Shown piece by piece: positions 1 through 7,500 of a stretch of DNA of 11,769 nt (the first letter of the stretch is position 1; every line of letters begins with the position of its first letter). This DNA comes from Oscillospiraceae bacterium (GTDB taxonomy: Bacteria > Bacillota > Clostridia > Oscillospirales > Ruminococcaceae). The stretch is taken from NCBI GenBank assembly GCA_017848075.1, contig JAGALG010000150.1:1-11769 (forward strand), in the 5' to 3' direction. Below the pieces are notes generated by a model. The model saw only the letters and a list, made by a program, of their open reading frames with translations, searched no databases and was not told the DNA's origin. A program made the position numbers and the translations under genes.

Positions 1-73
1 AAGGTGATCCATTCCTGTGGCATTTTTTAACTTCCGTCCTATTTTTCAAATTGTTGGAACCAAACACAATGGC

Positions 74-114
74 AAAAGGGCAGGGCTCGGGAGAAAATCC
101 CAGATGCTCTGCCC
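74..114 (-). terminator. Rho-independent terminator of the binding-protein gene
   Basis: On the minus strand, 12 nt past the stop codon of the amino-acid-binding protein, a stem pairs GGGCAG-AGC with its complement (78-86 against 105-114) and an inner GGGA/TCCC, with a few mismatches between them. It is followed by CCCTTTTGCC. The T run is short, so this may be a leaky terminator that lets some transcription continue to genes left of the window. Bases 1-73 beyond it show no recognisable gene. Confidence 0.6.
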
Positions 115-125
115 CAGAAGCCATA

Positions 126-1298
126 TTATTCTGCAGACATTGTGGTTTCGAGACTTACAACACCATCATTAAGAGTCAGAATCGAAACGCTCTTAACCGG
201 GTCGCCGTTCTCATCAAAGGTGATATGGCCGGTCACGCCATCATAGGCGATGCCCTGCATTGCTTCTACCATAGCCTCTGCATCGGTGCCAGCTTCTTCG
301 ATGACCTGTTTTAACATGTAAACACAGTCATAAGCCAGTGCTGCAAATGCTGTTGGGGAAATGCCGTATTCCTTTTCGTAACCATTTACAAAGTTCTGTA
401 CATTTTCAGCAGTATCGGTGGTGGAGTAATGGTTTGCAAAGTAGCAGCCATTGACAACATCCACATTGTCCGCATCCAGAACATCCAGAACACCGTCCCA
501 GCCGTCCGGGCCAAGGAGAGGAATCTCCAGACCAGTCTTGCGGGCCTGAGAAGCGATCAGAGCAACTTTTTCATAGTAATCCGGAACAAACAGAGCTTCT
601 GGATTGGTAGCCTGAATATTGGTCAGCTGGGTGGAGAAGTCCACATTATCGCTGCCGTAGGATTCCTGTGCAAGTACTTCCACGCCAATGGCCTCACACT
701 GTGCCACGAAGGCTTCGGTAACACCTGCGGAGTAGTCGCTGGAGTTATCATAAATAATTGCCACTTTGGACAGGCCCAGGCCTTCTTTTACAAAGGTAGC
801 CATGACCTTGCCCTGATATGCGTCGGTGTAGCAGGCACGGAAAATGTTGCTGCCGTAGGTGGTAATGTCCTGCGCGGTGCCGGAAGGAGTGATGACCAGA
901 ACGCCATCGCCGGACTCATACTCGTCACCGGCTACATCAGAAACAGCTGCGCAGGGGGCAGAAGTAACAGAACCGATAATTGCGTCCACATCTTCACTTC
1001 TCAGCTTGTTGTATGCGTTCAGCGCCTCGGTGGAGTCGCCTTTTTCGTCCATGCTGATCAGTTCGATCTGTTTGCCGTCAATACCGCCGTTGGCATTGAT
1101 CTCTGCAACAGCCATCTCAATACCATTGAGAACGCTGGTGCCGTAAACAGATAGATCGCCGGTGTAAGGACCCATTGTACCCAGTTTAATGACCGTACCG
1201 GATGCACCGGACTGATCATTGGCAGAGGAACTGCCGCAGGCGGTGCACAGGGAGAGGGTCATTGCTGCTGCAAGAAGCATTGCGATTGTTTTTTTCAT
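126..1298 (-). CDS. ABC transporter substrate-binding lipoprotein, branched-chain amino acid (LivJ/LivK-type)
   Basis: A 390-residue periplasmic-binding-protein type I lipoprotein. It should capture a branched-chain amino acid or a related small solute outside the membrane and deliver it to a LivHMGF-type ABC permease. The start is the ATG at 1298, because GGAGGG at 1305-1310 lies 6 nt before it; an in-frame start 13 codons upstream has no such site. Residues 1-20 form a lipoprotein signal (MKK, then an Ala/Leu-rich core), and Cys21 in CTACG is the likely lipidated residue. Position -3 is Cys rather than the usual Leu/Val. The mature N-terminus is Ser/Gly-rich. Then comes the family signature IKLGTMGPYTGDLSVYG, with GIEMAVAEINANGGIDG following, and ITPSGT and YD-SSDYS segments in the ligand-cleft regions. 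It is transcribed alone here from the promoter at 1394-1421. No permease or ATPase genes are visible; they may lie left of the window. The family is certain but the exact ligand is not. Confidence 0.92.
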   Translation of the reverse strand: MKKTIAMLLAAAMTLSLCTACGSSSANDQSGASGTVIKLGTMGPYTGDLSVYGTSVLNGIEMAVAEINANGGIDGKQIELISMDEKGDSTEALNAYNKLRSEDVDAIIGSVTSAPCAAVSDVAGDEYESGDGVLVITPSGTAQDITTYGSNIFRACYTDAYQGKVMATFVKEGLGLSKVAIIYDNSSDYSAGVTEAFVAQCEAIGVEVLAQESYGSDNVDFSTQLTNIQATNPEALFVPDYYEKVALIASQARKTGLEIPLLGPDGWDGVLDVLDADNVDVVNGCYFANHYSTTDTAENVQNFVNGYEKEYGISPTAFAALAYDCVYMLKQVIEEAGTDAEAMVEAMQGIAYDGVTGHITFDENGDPVKSVSILTLNDGVVSLETTMSAE

Positions 1299-1336
1299 AT
1301 CTTTCCCTCCATATTCTGTGCTTTGGGTTCTTACCA

Positions 1337-1381
1337 CTTTATAGCGTCGAACTATAAAGCGATAATAGACTAAAGCGATAA
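1337..1381. repeat. Inverted and direct repeats in the 5' leader of the binding-protein gene
   Basis: CTTTATAG (1337-1344) and CTATAAAG (1352-1359) form a perfect 8-bp inverted repeat around a 7-nt centre. TAAAGCGATAA occurs twice (1355-1365 and 1371-1381) as a perfect 11-bp direct repeat, 16 bp from start to start. All of this lies between the -10 box and the start codon, so it is transcribed. It could be an operator or an RNA regulatory structure; the sequence alone does not say which. Confidence 0.55.
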
Positions 1382-1393
1382 AATTTGTTTTCT

Positions 1394-1421
1394 ATTATAG
1401 CACTTTGAAGCAAAATTACAA
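1394..1421 (-). promoter_or_regulatory. Sigma-A promoter for the binding-protein gene
   Basis: On the minus strand a perfect TATAAT -10 box (1394-1399) is preceded by TTGTAA (1416-1421) with a 16-nt spacer. The predicted transcript starts near 1387, giving a leader of about 89 nt that contains the repeats at 1337-1381. Confidence 0.7.
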
Positions 1422-1502
1422 CAGGTATTCACAACAATATTTTTAAACAATTTACCAATAATTTAGTATTATTTTACAAAATTTTGGGTTTCTCCCTCTT
1501 TC

Positions 1503-1536
1503 TTTTTGCAGGAACCCCGTCTTTTTCCTGCAAAAA
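1503..1536. repeat. 12-bp perfect inverted repeat with A/T flanks
   Basis: TTTTTGCAGGAA (1503-1514) and TTCCTGCAAAAA (1525-1536) are perfect inverted copies separated by 10 nt. The element lies just past the terminator of the S-component gene. Its A and T arms resemble a second, back-up terminator hairpin. It carries no gene. Confidence 0.6.
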
Positions 1537-1540
1537 ACGC

Positions 1541-1570
1541 AAAAAAATCCCGAACCGCTGGGTTCGGGAT
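1541..1570 (-). terminator. Rho-independent terminator of the pdxK/S-component operon
   Basis: On the minus strand ATCCCGAACC, a 4-nt loop CAGC and GGTTCGGGAT form a perfect 10-bp stem followed by seven Ts (1541-1547). It begins 15 nt after the stop codon of the ECF S component. Confidence 0.93.
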
Positions 1571-1585
1571 CGATCATTTTGCTGT

Positions 1586-2149
1586 TTATCTTTGTACTTC
1601 CTTCACGATCTTGCAGAAGACCGGTGCCAACAGTCCAACCACCACAATGGAGATCACTGCATTGAGCAAAGAAGCGGTAAAGCTGCTGATGCACAGGCCG
1701 ATTGCGACATTGACAGGCTCGCCCTGAATCATGTAAACGATAAATTTCTTGCTAATATACAGCACGATGTAGGTTGCCTGACCAAGGAAAGCGGCCAACA
1801 GAGCACGGCCATTTTTCATATTCTGCTTCTCCTTGCCTGCCACTGCACCGGCTACCCACGCCATCAGGAATTTGAAGGCAAAGGTGAAGGGCGCGCTGGT
1901 AATAAACATAGGGTCCAGAACATCGTAAAGCGCTGAGCCGATGCCGGCTGCCAGACCACCCTGCACCGGGCCGAGAACAATACCTGCCAGCAGGCAGAAG
2001 GCATTGGCCACATGGATACGGGTCACATCATTGACCCCTACAGGGATCTTGATCTGAATGTAGTTGGATACAAAGACGATTGCCGCCATGACGCCGATAA
2101 AGGCGATCTGACGAGTGGAGTACTTGTTGCTGTTTTTTGTGTTCTGCAT
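1586..2149 (-). CDS. ECF transporter S component, probably for vitamin B6
   Basis: A 187-residue hydrophobic protein of the usual length for an energy-coupling-factor (ECF) substrate-binding S component. About six membrane segments are visible, beginning near residues 14-30, 45-60, 64-80 and 88-103, with two more after residue 115. A cytosolic N-terminus (SNKYSTRQ) precedes TM1, and a GPVQGGLAAGIGSALYDVLDP segment at 60-80 is typical of the family. S components bind a vitamin and work with EcfA, EcfA' and EcfT encoded elsewhere; none of those three is in this window. The ATG at 2149 has AAAGGTGG (2157-2164) 7 nt upstream. It follows the pyridoxal kinase gene by 36 nt in the same transcript, so a pyridoxine or pyridoxal ligand (a PdxU-like role) is the best inference. 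An HMP/thiamine precursor ligand is the alternative, because B6 kinases and HMP kinases are related. Confidence 0.85.
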   Translation of the reverse strand: MQNTKNSNKYSTRQIAFIGVMAAIVFVSNYIQIKIPVGVNDVTRIHVANAFCLLAGIVLGPVQGGLAAGIGSALYDVLDPMFITSAPFTFAFKFLMAWVAGAVAGKEKQNMKNGRALLAAFLGQATYIVLYISKKFIVYMIQGEPVNVAIGLCISSFTASLLNAVISIVVVGLLAPVFCKIVKEVQR

Positions 2150-2185
2150 AGAGATGCCACCTTTACAAAAAGTGGAGGAGTTTTC

Positions 2186-3049
2186 TTACAACAGGCTGAA
2201 ATCCTTCTGGTTGGCACTGTCCGTCAGGACAGACAGCTCTTTCTCCAGCATCACGCCGTAGCGGGTATCGCTGGAATAGCTGAATGTGGTCTTGATGCAG
2301 CGCTCCACAAAGTAGGTCGCCCGACCCATTGCGATCGGCAGACTGTCTCCGGTCAGGAAGGCACCAGTCAGCACGCTGGCAAACAAATCACCGGTTCCGG
2401 GATAGGAGACCGGAACATAGTCGCAGGGAACCACCCAGTAGGAATTATTGCCTTTATCATAGCCGATGTTGGCCATACCGCCTGTTGCCAACTGTACACC
2501 GGTGACCACAACAAAGTTGGGGCCCAGCTCGCCCAGCTTCGCCAGCAGACTGCGGGCCTCCTGTCGGGTCAGACCTTCGCTGATGTAAGGAATCTTCAGC
2601 AGCATACAGGCTTCCGTCAGGTTTGGCGTGATCACATCGGCTACCTGCACCAGCTCACCCAAGCGGTTCCGCATGGCTTCGGTGTAAGTGCGATAGGCTT
2701 TTCCATGGTCACCCATAACCGGATCCACCACTGCCAATGCCTCCGGGTAAGACGCAAAGTACTTCTTGCAGTGGTCGATCTGCTCCTCGGAGCCTAAAAA
2801 GCCGCTATATACACACTCGAAGTCCAAACCCAGACGCTGATAGTGCTCCAAACTGGCTGGAATAAAGCTGGTCAGATCCCGGAATTCCACTTCACCCAAA
2901 CCTCCGGTGTGGGAGGAAAGAATGGCGGTAGGAACCGGACAAACCTGCACACCCATGGTAGACAGGGTCGGCAGGATCACAGACAGGGAGCAGCGTCCAA
3001 AGCCGGAAAGGTCGTGGATGGCTGCCACACGGGCAGGGCGATGATTCAT
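2186..3049 (-). CDS. pdxK: Pyridoxal/pyridoxamine kinase
   Basis: A 287-residue ribokinase (PfkB)-fold kinase of the pyridoxal kinase group. It phosphorylates B6 vitamers at the 5' hydroxyl with ATP to make the pyridoxal-phosphate precursor or cofactor in the cytosol. Visible motifs, in order: the N-terminal VAAIHDLSGFGRCSL (about 8-22) with the DLSG-GR substrate-side signature; HTGG; DPVMGDHGK (109-117); TPNLTEA (141-147); and the PfkB anion hole/catalytic motif GTGDLFAS (218-225) with catalytic Asp221. I chose the ATG at 3049 rather than an in-frame start at 3103 for two reasons. AGGAGG (3057-3062) sits 7 nt upstream of 3049. The promoter at 3075-3103 also puts the RNA start near 3068, downstream of the longer start. 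It is first in an operon with an ECF S component. Pyridoxamine or pyridoxine could be the main substrate. An HMP kinase (ThiD) role is less likely from the DLSGFGR signature. Confidence 0.9.
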   Translation of the reverse strand: MNHRPARVAAIHDLSGFGRCSLSVILPTLSTMGVQVCPVPTAILSSHTGGLGEVEFRDLTSFIPASLEHYQRLGLDFECVYSGFLGSEEQIDHCKKYFASYPEALAVVDPVMGDHGKAYRTYTEAMRNRLGELVQVADVITPNLTEACMLLKIPYISEGLTRQEARSLLAKLGELGPNFVVVTGVQLATGGMANIGYDKGNNSYWVVPCDYVPVSYPGTGDLFASVLTGAFLTGDSLPIAMGRATYFVERCIKTTFSYSSDTRYGVMLEKELSVLTDSANQKDFSLL

Positions 3050-3074
3050 AAGAGAACCTCCTCTTGATACATTC

Positions 3075-3103
3075 AGTATAGCGAATGAAATACACTTTAT
3101 CAA
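3075..3103 (-). promoter_or_regulatory. Sigma-A promoter for the pdxK operon
   Basis: TTGATA (3098-3103), a 17-nt spacer and TATACT (3075-3080) on the minus strand. The predicted RNA start near 3068 leaves a short leader of about 19 nt with no room for a riboswitch. Confidence 0.8.
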
Positions 3104-3107
3104 AAAA

Positions 3108-3149
3108 GGCGTTAAAACTTGAAAAATCTGACTTTTCAGTAAAAACGCC
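3108..3149. promoter_or_regulatory. Nested imperfect palindrome upstream of the pdxK -35 box (candidate operator)
   Basis: GGCGTT (3108-3113) and AACGCC (3144-3149) enclose a second inverted pair, TGAAAA (3120-3125) and TTTTCA (3133-3138), almost on the same centre near 3129. The block ends 4 nt upstream of the pdxK -35 box and lies between divergent genes. Binding by a regulator is an inference. On the minus strand it is followed by six Ts, so a terminator-like hairpin is the alternative reading. Confidence 0.4.
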
Positions 3150-3390
3150 GTATTTTCACTTTTATTGGATAAAATAAACTATGGATTTCACAGAAGAAGA
3201 CCGGCTTCCTTTTGCAGGAAAAACAAAGGCAATCGTTATTTTCTACAAGAAGAGCCAGAACTGCCTTGACCTCATCAGGCTGTTTTCACAAAAGAAAACT
3301 GGTAAATGCTTTCGGGGAAAAGCTTGCTCCTTCGGGGCAAACTACACACAGGCCCTTCGGGTCAAATCTCTGAAAAAGGAGACGATCTTC
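3150..3390 (+). other. Long leader/intergenic stretch with three small UUC-loop hairpins
   Basis: This covers the rest of the 341-base gap between pdxK and the 61-residue gene. No convincing gene is present. The frame is open from an ATG at 3181 into the gene at 3391, but that ATG has no ribosome binding site. TTCGGG recurs at 3311, 3331 and 3356, each inside a short potential hairpin: GCTTT/AAAGC near 3308-3325; TTGCTCC-TTC-GGGGCAA near 3324-3341, with one G-U pair; and GGCCC-TTC-GGGTC at 3351-3363. They end about 15 nt before the AGGAG of the next gene. It matches no riboswitch class that I recognise. No strong plus-strand promoter was identified. Confidence 0.4.
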
Positions 3391-3576
3391 ATGGATTCCA
3401 AAACAAGCACAACCTTGATGACCGGTCTGGCAGCAACCATGGCAGTCGGTGCCGCAGCTTATCTGATGAGCGGCAGCAGCCCAAAAGCAAGAAAAAAACA
3501 GCTCCAGCGCAAGGCCGGTCAGGCCATTCAGGCCGTCGGTGAAGTGGTGGACGGTCTGTCTACCATGATGAAATAG
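3391..3576 (+). CDS. Small hypothetical protein with one hydrophobic segment and a basic/amphipathic tail
   Basis: A 61-residue protein and the only plus-strand gene here. It is unidentified, though small proteins of this layout are common in Clostridia and somewhat resemble YtxH-type proteins. Residues 8-27 form a Gly/Ala-rich hydrophobic stretch (LMTGLAATMAVGAAAYLM), probably a membrane helix. A basic patch SPKARKKQLQRK follows at 30-41, then an amphipathic helix AGQAIQAVGEVVDGLSTMM to the end. The ATG at 3391 is chosen over the upstream in-frame ATG at 3181 because AGGAG (3378-3382) lies 8 nt before it and the upstream one has no site. A strong terminator follows at once. The short length, the good ribosome site and the terminator together support a real gene; its function is unknown. 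Confidence 0.75.
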   Translation: MDSKTSTTLMTGLAATMAVGAAAYLMSGSSPKARKKQLQRKAGQAIQAVGEVVDGLSTMMK

Positions 3577-3584
3577 GCTCAATA

Positions 3585-3624
3585 AAAATCCCTGATGGCG
3601 GCTGCCATCGGGGATTTTCTTTTT
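3585..3624. terminator. Bidirectional Rho-independent terminator between convergent genes
   Basis: A 15-bp stem (3585-3599 against 3604-3618, one G-U pair) has a 4-nt loop. On the plus strand it ends in TTTTCTTTTT, serving the 61-residue gene. On the minus strand it ends in TTTTTATT, serving the sortase-trmL-acetyltransferase operon. Its plus-strand T run overlaps the stop codon of the acetyltransferase gene. Confidence 0.9.
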
Positions 3625-4069
3625 AAGCGTGAGGCCGCAGCATGATCCAGCGGCTGTTTCCGGCTTCCTCAACAATGTGAAAACCAAAACGCTGGTATAA
3701 ACGGACAGCAGCCTCATTCTTTTTAAACACATAAAGCCGCAGATCCAATGACTTCTGATCTGCCTGTTCCACCTGCTGCCGCAGCACAGCGCTGCCGATG
3801 CCTTTTCCCCGGAAATCCTCCAGAATATAGAAATCGTCCAGCTCCATAACGCCGTCCTCCGGCGGGCAGCAGCGAAGATAGCCTACCTTCTGTCCGTTTA
3901 CCCAAAAGACCTGATATTCCGAAAGATTCTGCTGGATCTTCCTGTGACACCAGGTCAAAACCTTCTCCATAGGAATGGGATCCGTCTCATAATCCTCGAT
4001 CAGCTGTTTACAAAAAGTATAGATTACTTCTATATCTACTTTTTGTGGAGGGAGAGAGCGAATTTCCAC
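3623..4069 (-). CDS. GNAT family N-acetyltransferase
   Basis: A 148-residue single-domain acetyltransferase that transfers acetyl from acetyl-CoA to an amine; the substrate cannot be read from the sequence. The acetyl-CoA pyrophosphate loop is RGKGIG at 87-92, preceded by the strand DDFYILEDF. The second family motif, LYVFKKNEAAVRLYQRFGF, is at 112-130. The start is GTG at 4069. GAGGAGG lies 7 nt upstream inside the last codons of trmL, and only 2 nt separate the two genes, so translation is probably coupled. It is the last gene of the operon and ends at the shared bidirectional terminator. Substrates such as a ribosomal protein N-terminus, a polyamine or a wall sugar cannot be distinguished. 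Confidence 0.87.
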   Translation of the reverse strand: MEIRSLPPQKVDIEVIYTFCKQLIEDYETDPIPMEKVLTWCHRKIQQNLSEYQVFWVNGQKVGYLRCCPPEDGVMELDDFYILEDFRGKGIGSAVLRQQVEQADQKSLDLRLYVFKKNEAAVRLYQRFGFHIVEEAGNSRWIMLRPHA

Positions 4070-4071
4070 AG

Positions 4072-4578
4072 CTATTCCTCCTCATTCCAGTGGTAGCGGT
4101 GCAGCTCTCCGAAGTTTTGCAGCTCCGGGAAGTCCCACTGACGCAGCACTTCATAGACGCCAATGGCTACTGTATTGCTCAGATTCAGACTGCGCACATA
4201 GGGCAGCATGGGCAGGCGCACACAGCTTTCCGGATGCTGCAGCAAAATCTCCTCTGGGATTCCTGCATCCTCTCTGCCAAAAATCAAATAGGCGTTGTCC
4301 GGATAGCTGACATCACTGTATGTGTGGCGTGCCTTGGTCGTAAAGTAGTAGCAGAGCGCATCCGGATTTTTCTCATAGAAATCACCGATGCTCTCGTAGT
4401 ATGTAATATCCAGATAGGGCCAGTAATCCAAACCGGCCCGTTTCAGTTTTTTGTCATCGATCTGGAAGCCCATGGGGCCCACCAGATGCAGTCTGGCTCC
4501 GGTGCAGGCACAGGTACGGGAAATGTTGCCCGTATTCTGGGGAATCTGCGGTTCAAAGAGCACAATGTTCAGTTTCAT
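4072..4578 (-). CDS. trmL: tRNA (cytidine/uridine(34)-2'-O)-methyltransferase TrmL
   Basis: A 168-residue SPOUT (trefoil-knot) methyltransferase of the YibK/TrmL group. It uses S-adenosylmethionine to methylate the 2'-O of the wobble base of certain leucine tRNAs and normally works as a dimer in the cytosol. Its length fits the family (about 155-170). Diagnostic segments: MKLNIVLFEPQIPQNTGNI at the N-terminus (1-19); the first knot strand LIFGREDAGIPEE around 98-110; and the C-terminal cofactor loop RLPMLPYVRSLNLSNTVAIG followed by VYEVLRQ. The ATG at 4578 follows the sortase stop codon after 1 nt. AGGTGA, inside the last codons of the sortase gene, is its ribosome site. The pairing with a sortase gene is probably a matter of operon packing rather than shared function. 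Confidence 0.94.
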   Translation of the reverse strand: MKLNIVLFEPQIPQNTGNISRTCACTGARLHLVGPMGFQIDDKKLKRAGLDYWPYLDITYYESIGDFYEKNPDALCYYFTTKARHTYSDVSYPDNAYLIFGREDAGIPEEILLQHPESCVRLPMLPYVRSLNLSNTVAIGVYEVLRQWDFPELQNFGELHRYHWNEEE

Positions 4579-4579
4579 A

Positions 4580-7500
4580 TTATTTCACCTGCGCACCGGA
4601 GTAGTAGTGCTCCAGAATTTCCTCATAAGTCCAGCCCTGTTTCGCATAGTAGTTGGCACCCAGCTGGCTCATGCCCACACCATGACCGTAACCATAGGTG
4701 GTGAAAATGAACTTATCGCTGCCGGCATCGTATTCCACCTCAAAGGCAGAGGAGCGAATCTTGGACTGCAGCAGATTTTCCCGCACTTTTCGTCCTTTCA
4801 CTCTGCTGCCGCAGATTTCGATGGTATCGATGTACTTACCGGCGCCATAGCTGTAATCGCCGAACCACTCAGACGGATCACCGCTTGGCTTAATGTTGAG
4901 ATAATCCTCAATCCGTTCTTCCACATAGCTGCGGGACAGACTGGTCTTGTAGCCATAGTGTACGGTCTCCTCATCACCCTGACTGTCCACGCTAACCAGA
5001 TAAGGCAGGTTGCCGCCCCAAACATCCACACAGTTGTTGGATACACCGGCGTTGGCCGCGCAGTAGGTGGCATTGATGTAGGAACCGTTATAATAGATGG
5101 CCTCGCCCAGAACCGCCTCCACTGCTTTTGCTACATTGGAGCTGATGCTGGTCTTGGCTGCAACCGCCGGTTTGATACCGGCATTGTTGTTGTATTTTAC
5201 ATAAGTATAGGCGGCCACAACCTGTGCTTTCAGCGCCTCCTGATGGAAGGAGGAACCCATCTCAGCCTGCACCATCATGCAGACAATGTCATACGCACTG
5301 CCTTTTTTGGTACTGCCGTTGATCTTCACAGACAAGGTCTCGTTTTTATCGATGCTGGAAGATGGTTTCTCCTCTTCCTCCTCTTCCTTCGGCTGTTCCA
5401 CCGTCGGAGCAGCTGTTACCACCACGCTAATGGTGGCGGTACCGCCTGCTTTTCCGCTGACTGTAATGGTTGCCGTGCCGACAGCATTGGCATAGATTTT
5501 GCCCTTGTTGCTGACCTCTGCAACCGCCTCATTGCTGGATTTCCAGGTATAGCTGTCCGAGCCGCTGGCTGTAACGGAGCTACTTTCGCCTGTTTTCAGA
5601 TTCAGGGTCAGGCTGCTTTCTCCGTTCAGAAGAATCGTCTCCGGCAGTGCCTCTACTGTCACATACACTTCGGCAGTATCACCCTGAGCGCCGGTAACCG
5701 TAATGGTCGCCGTACCTACGGAAACAGCAGTAATGGTGCCCCGTTTGCTGACAGTAGCCACTGCTGCATTGCTGGAAGTCCAGGTATAAGCGCTGGAACC
5801 GCTGGCCGTAACACCGGTGCTGTTGCCTTCGGTCAATGTCAGGTTGATCTCATCCTGCTCGTCTACCTGCACCTTCTCTGTTGGCAGAGGGGTGGTAATG
5901 GTCAAGGCAAGGGGAGCGGTCGTCATGGTATCGTCTTCGTTCTGAGGATTTTTCACCGTCAGACTGATGGTGGTTTCTCCGGCAGCGATGGCGGTTACGG
6001 TTCCTTCGCTGTCCACCGTGGCAACTGTTGGATTACTGCTCTTCCACTGGTAAGTCAGCTCCGGAATCTGCGGCTCCACAGCCGCCTGCAGATCCATGGT
6101 TGTTCCCACATGCAGGCTGCTGTTGCTGCTGAGAATGGTCACGCTCTCCACCTTCGGCACTTCTTTTTCCTCTTCCTTCAGAGGCTGCGTTTCGGTTGTA
6201 GGAGGCGCCACCTGCGTCACAGGTGGCTGATTGCTGTTCTCTTCTGTTTTCTCTGGCTCCTCTTCCACATTCTGCAGCAAAGCACTCAAGGTGGCGAAGG
6301 CGCTGCCTTCAAAGCTGGCCTCGATAAAGTCATCGTTCAGCTTGATTTCCTCTTTGGTCTCAGGGGAGCTATTGGTAGACAGAACCACTGTATCCGAGAA
6401 GGTTGGAACCTCCAGCACCGGTTTGGTGCCACCGTAAAGCTGGTACCAGATATCCGGCATCAGCGGGCTGCTGTTTTTGGACACAGCACTTGGGTCGATC
6501 TCCGGAGATTCGCCGGCTCTCAGTTCCCGGGCCACGATGACAAAGCGGGCATTGTCAAATTCATAGGTACAGGTGGACAGGGTCAGCAGCTTGTCCGAAG
6601 GAAGGACATCCACGCCGGTGTTGAGAATATTACGCACCTGCACATTGTAGATGTACTCCTGAATATCCGACAGATCCACGGCATCCACAAAGGTATGATA
6701 CTGGAATACCTCGCCGTGGGAAGGGTTTACATTGGCCACAAAGGCGGCAAAAATCTTATACTGACGCTTACCGTAAACCGTGTGGAACTCCACGATGGGA
6801 TGCTCTTTATAGTATTCCGGATCCCAGTATTTCAGCAGGGAATTAAACATCTGGTCATCGTTTTTGATGTTATGACCATAGATGATGGTGTTGTTGCTTG
6901 GCTCTTTCAGATCCACATTGCAGTCCACAAAGGGTACGCCGTGGAGATTGCTTTCGCCTTCAAAGTTCAGGCGGTGATAGAAAGTATTGTCCGTAGTCTG
7001 AACCACCGGATAATCCAGAGAGGTCCCCTCAATACTGAGCCAACCCACCACATCCGGGTTGATCTGCCACAGACCGGAAAAGTCATTGTCATAGTCTGCC
7101 GGGTAGCCAATAGGCGGGAAGCCGCCGTTATCGTACACCTCCCGCAGGCTCTCATAGCCCTGCAGATTGGAAACAGACTGGTAGAAGCGCAGACCCAAAT
7201 AACCGGCAGAGCCTAAAAAGGTACAGATACAGAGCAGCAGAAGGAGCTTGCGAACCATTCCGAAGCCGCCCTTCTTTTCTTTTGCTTCGCTCTTGCCCTC
7301 TTTGGGATCGTAGTCTTCGATCTCCTGCAGAGCCTTGCTCTTCTTTTTCGCCAGTTTTTTCTCCTTTTTGGAGTTAGCGGCAGTCAGAACCACAGAGCCC
7401 ATCTCTGCCTCCAGATTTTCCAGCAGACTTTCGCAGGCCTGACGGGATTCCTCCTCACTGGAGCGAATGGCTGTAATGGACAGGAAATGCTCTTCTCCCT

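Noticed and set aside
429..1154. A 241-codon plus-strand open frame opposite the amino-acid-binding protein
   Set aside because: Antisense shadow. The minus-strand reading gives a clean lipoprotein signal and a family-wide match, while this one has no ribosome site or domain.
2012..2797. A 261-codon plus-strand open frame over pdxK and the S component
   Set aside because: It spans two well-supported minus-strand genes and their junction, has no ribosome site and has shadow-like composition.
3050..3103. Longer pdxK start at 3103
   Set aside because: This stretch contains the -10 box and predicted RNA start, so the longer start would not be in the transcript.
3181..3390. Upstream extension of the 61-residue protein to an ATG at 3181
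   Set aside because: There is no ribosome site before 3181, while AGGAG is well placed before 3391. The extension has no family-like sequence and contains the hairpin repeats.
3286..3732. A 148-codon minus-strand frame over the 61-residue gene
   Set aside because: It crosses the bidirectional terminator hairpin and overlaps the acetyltransferase gene in another frame. It has no ribosome site and no recognisable sequence.
4451..7216. A 921-codon open frame on the plus strand opposite the sortase gene
   Set aside because: It lies antisense to a gene with complete, ordered domains and conserved motifs. Its translation is Cys/His/Gly-rich with no recognisable domain, and it has no ribosome site. 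It reflects the base composition of the opposite strand.
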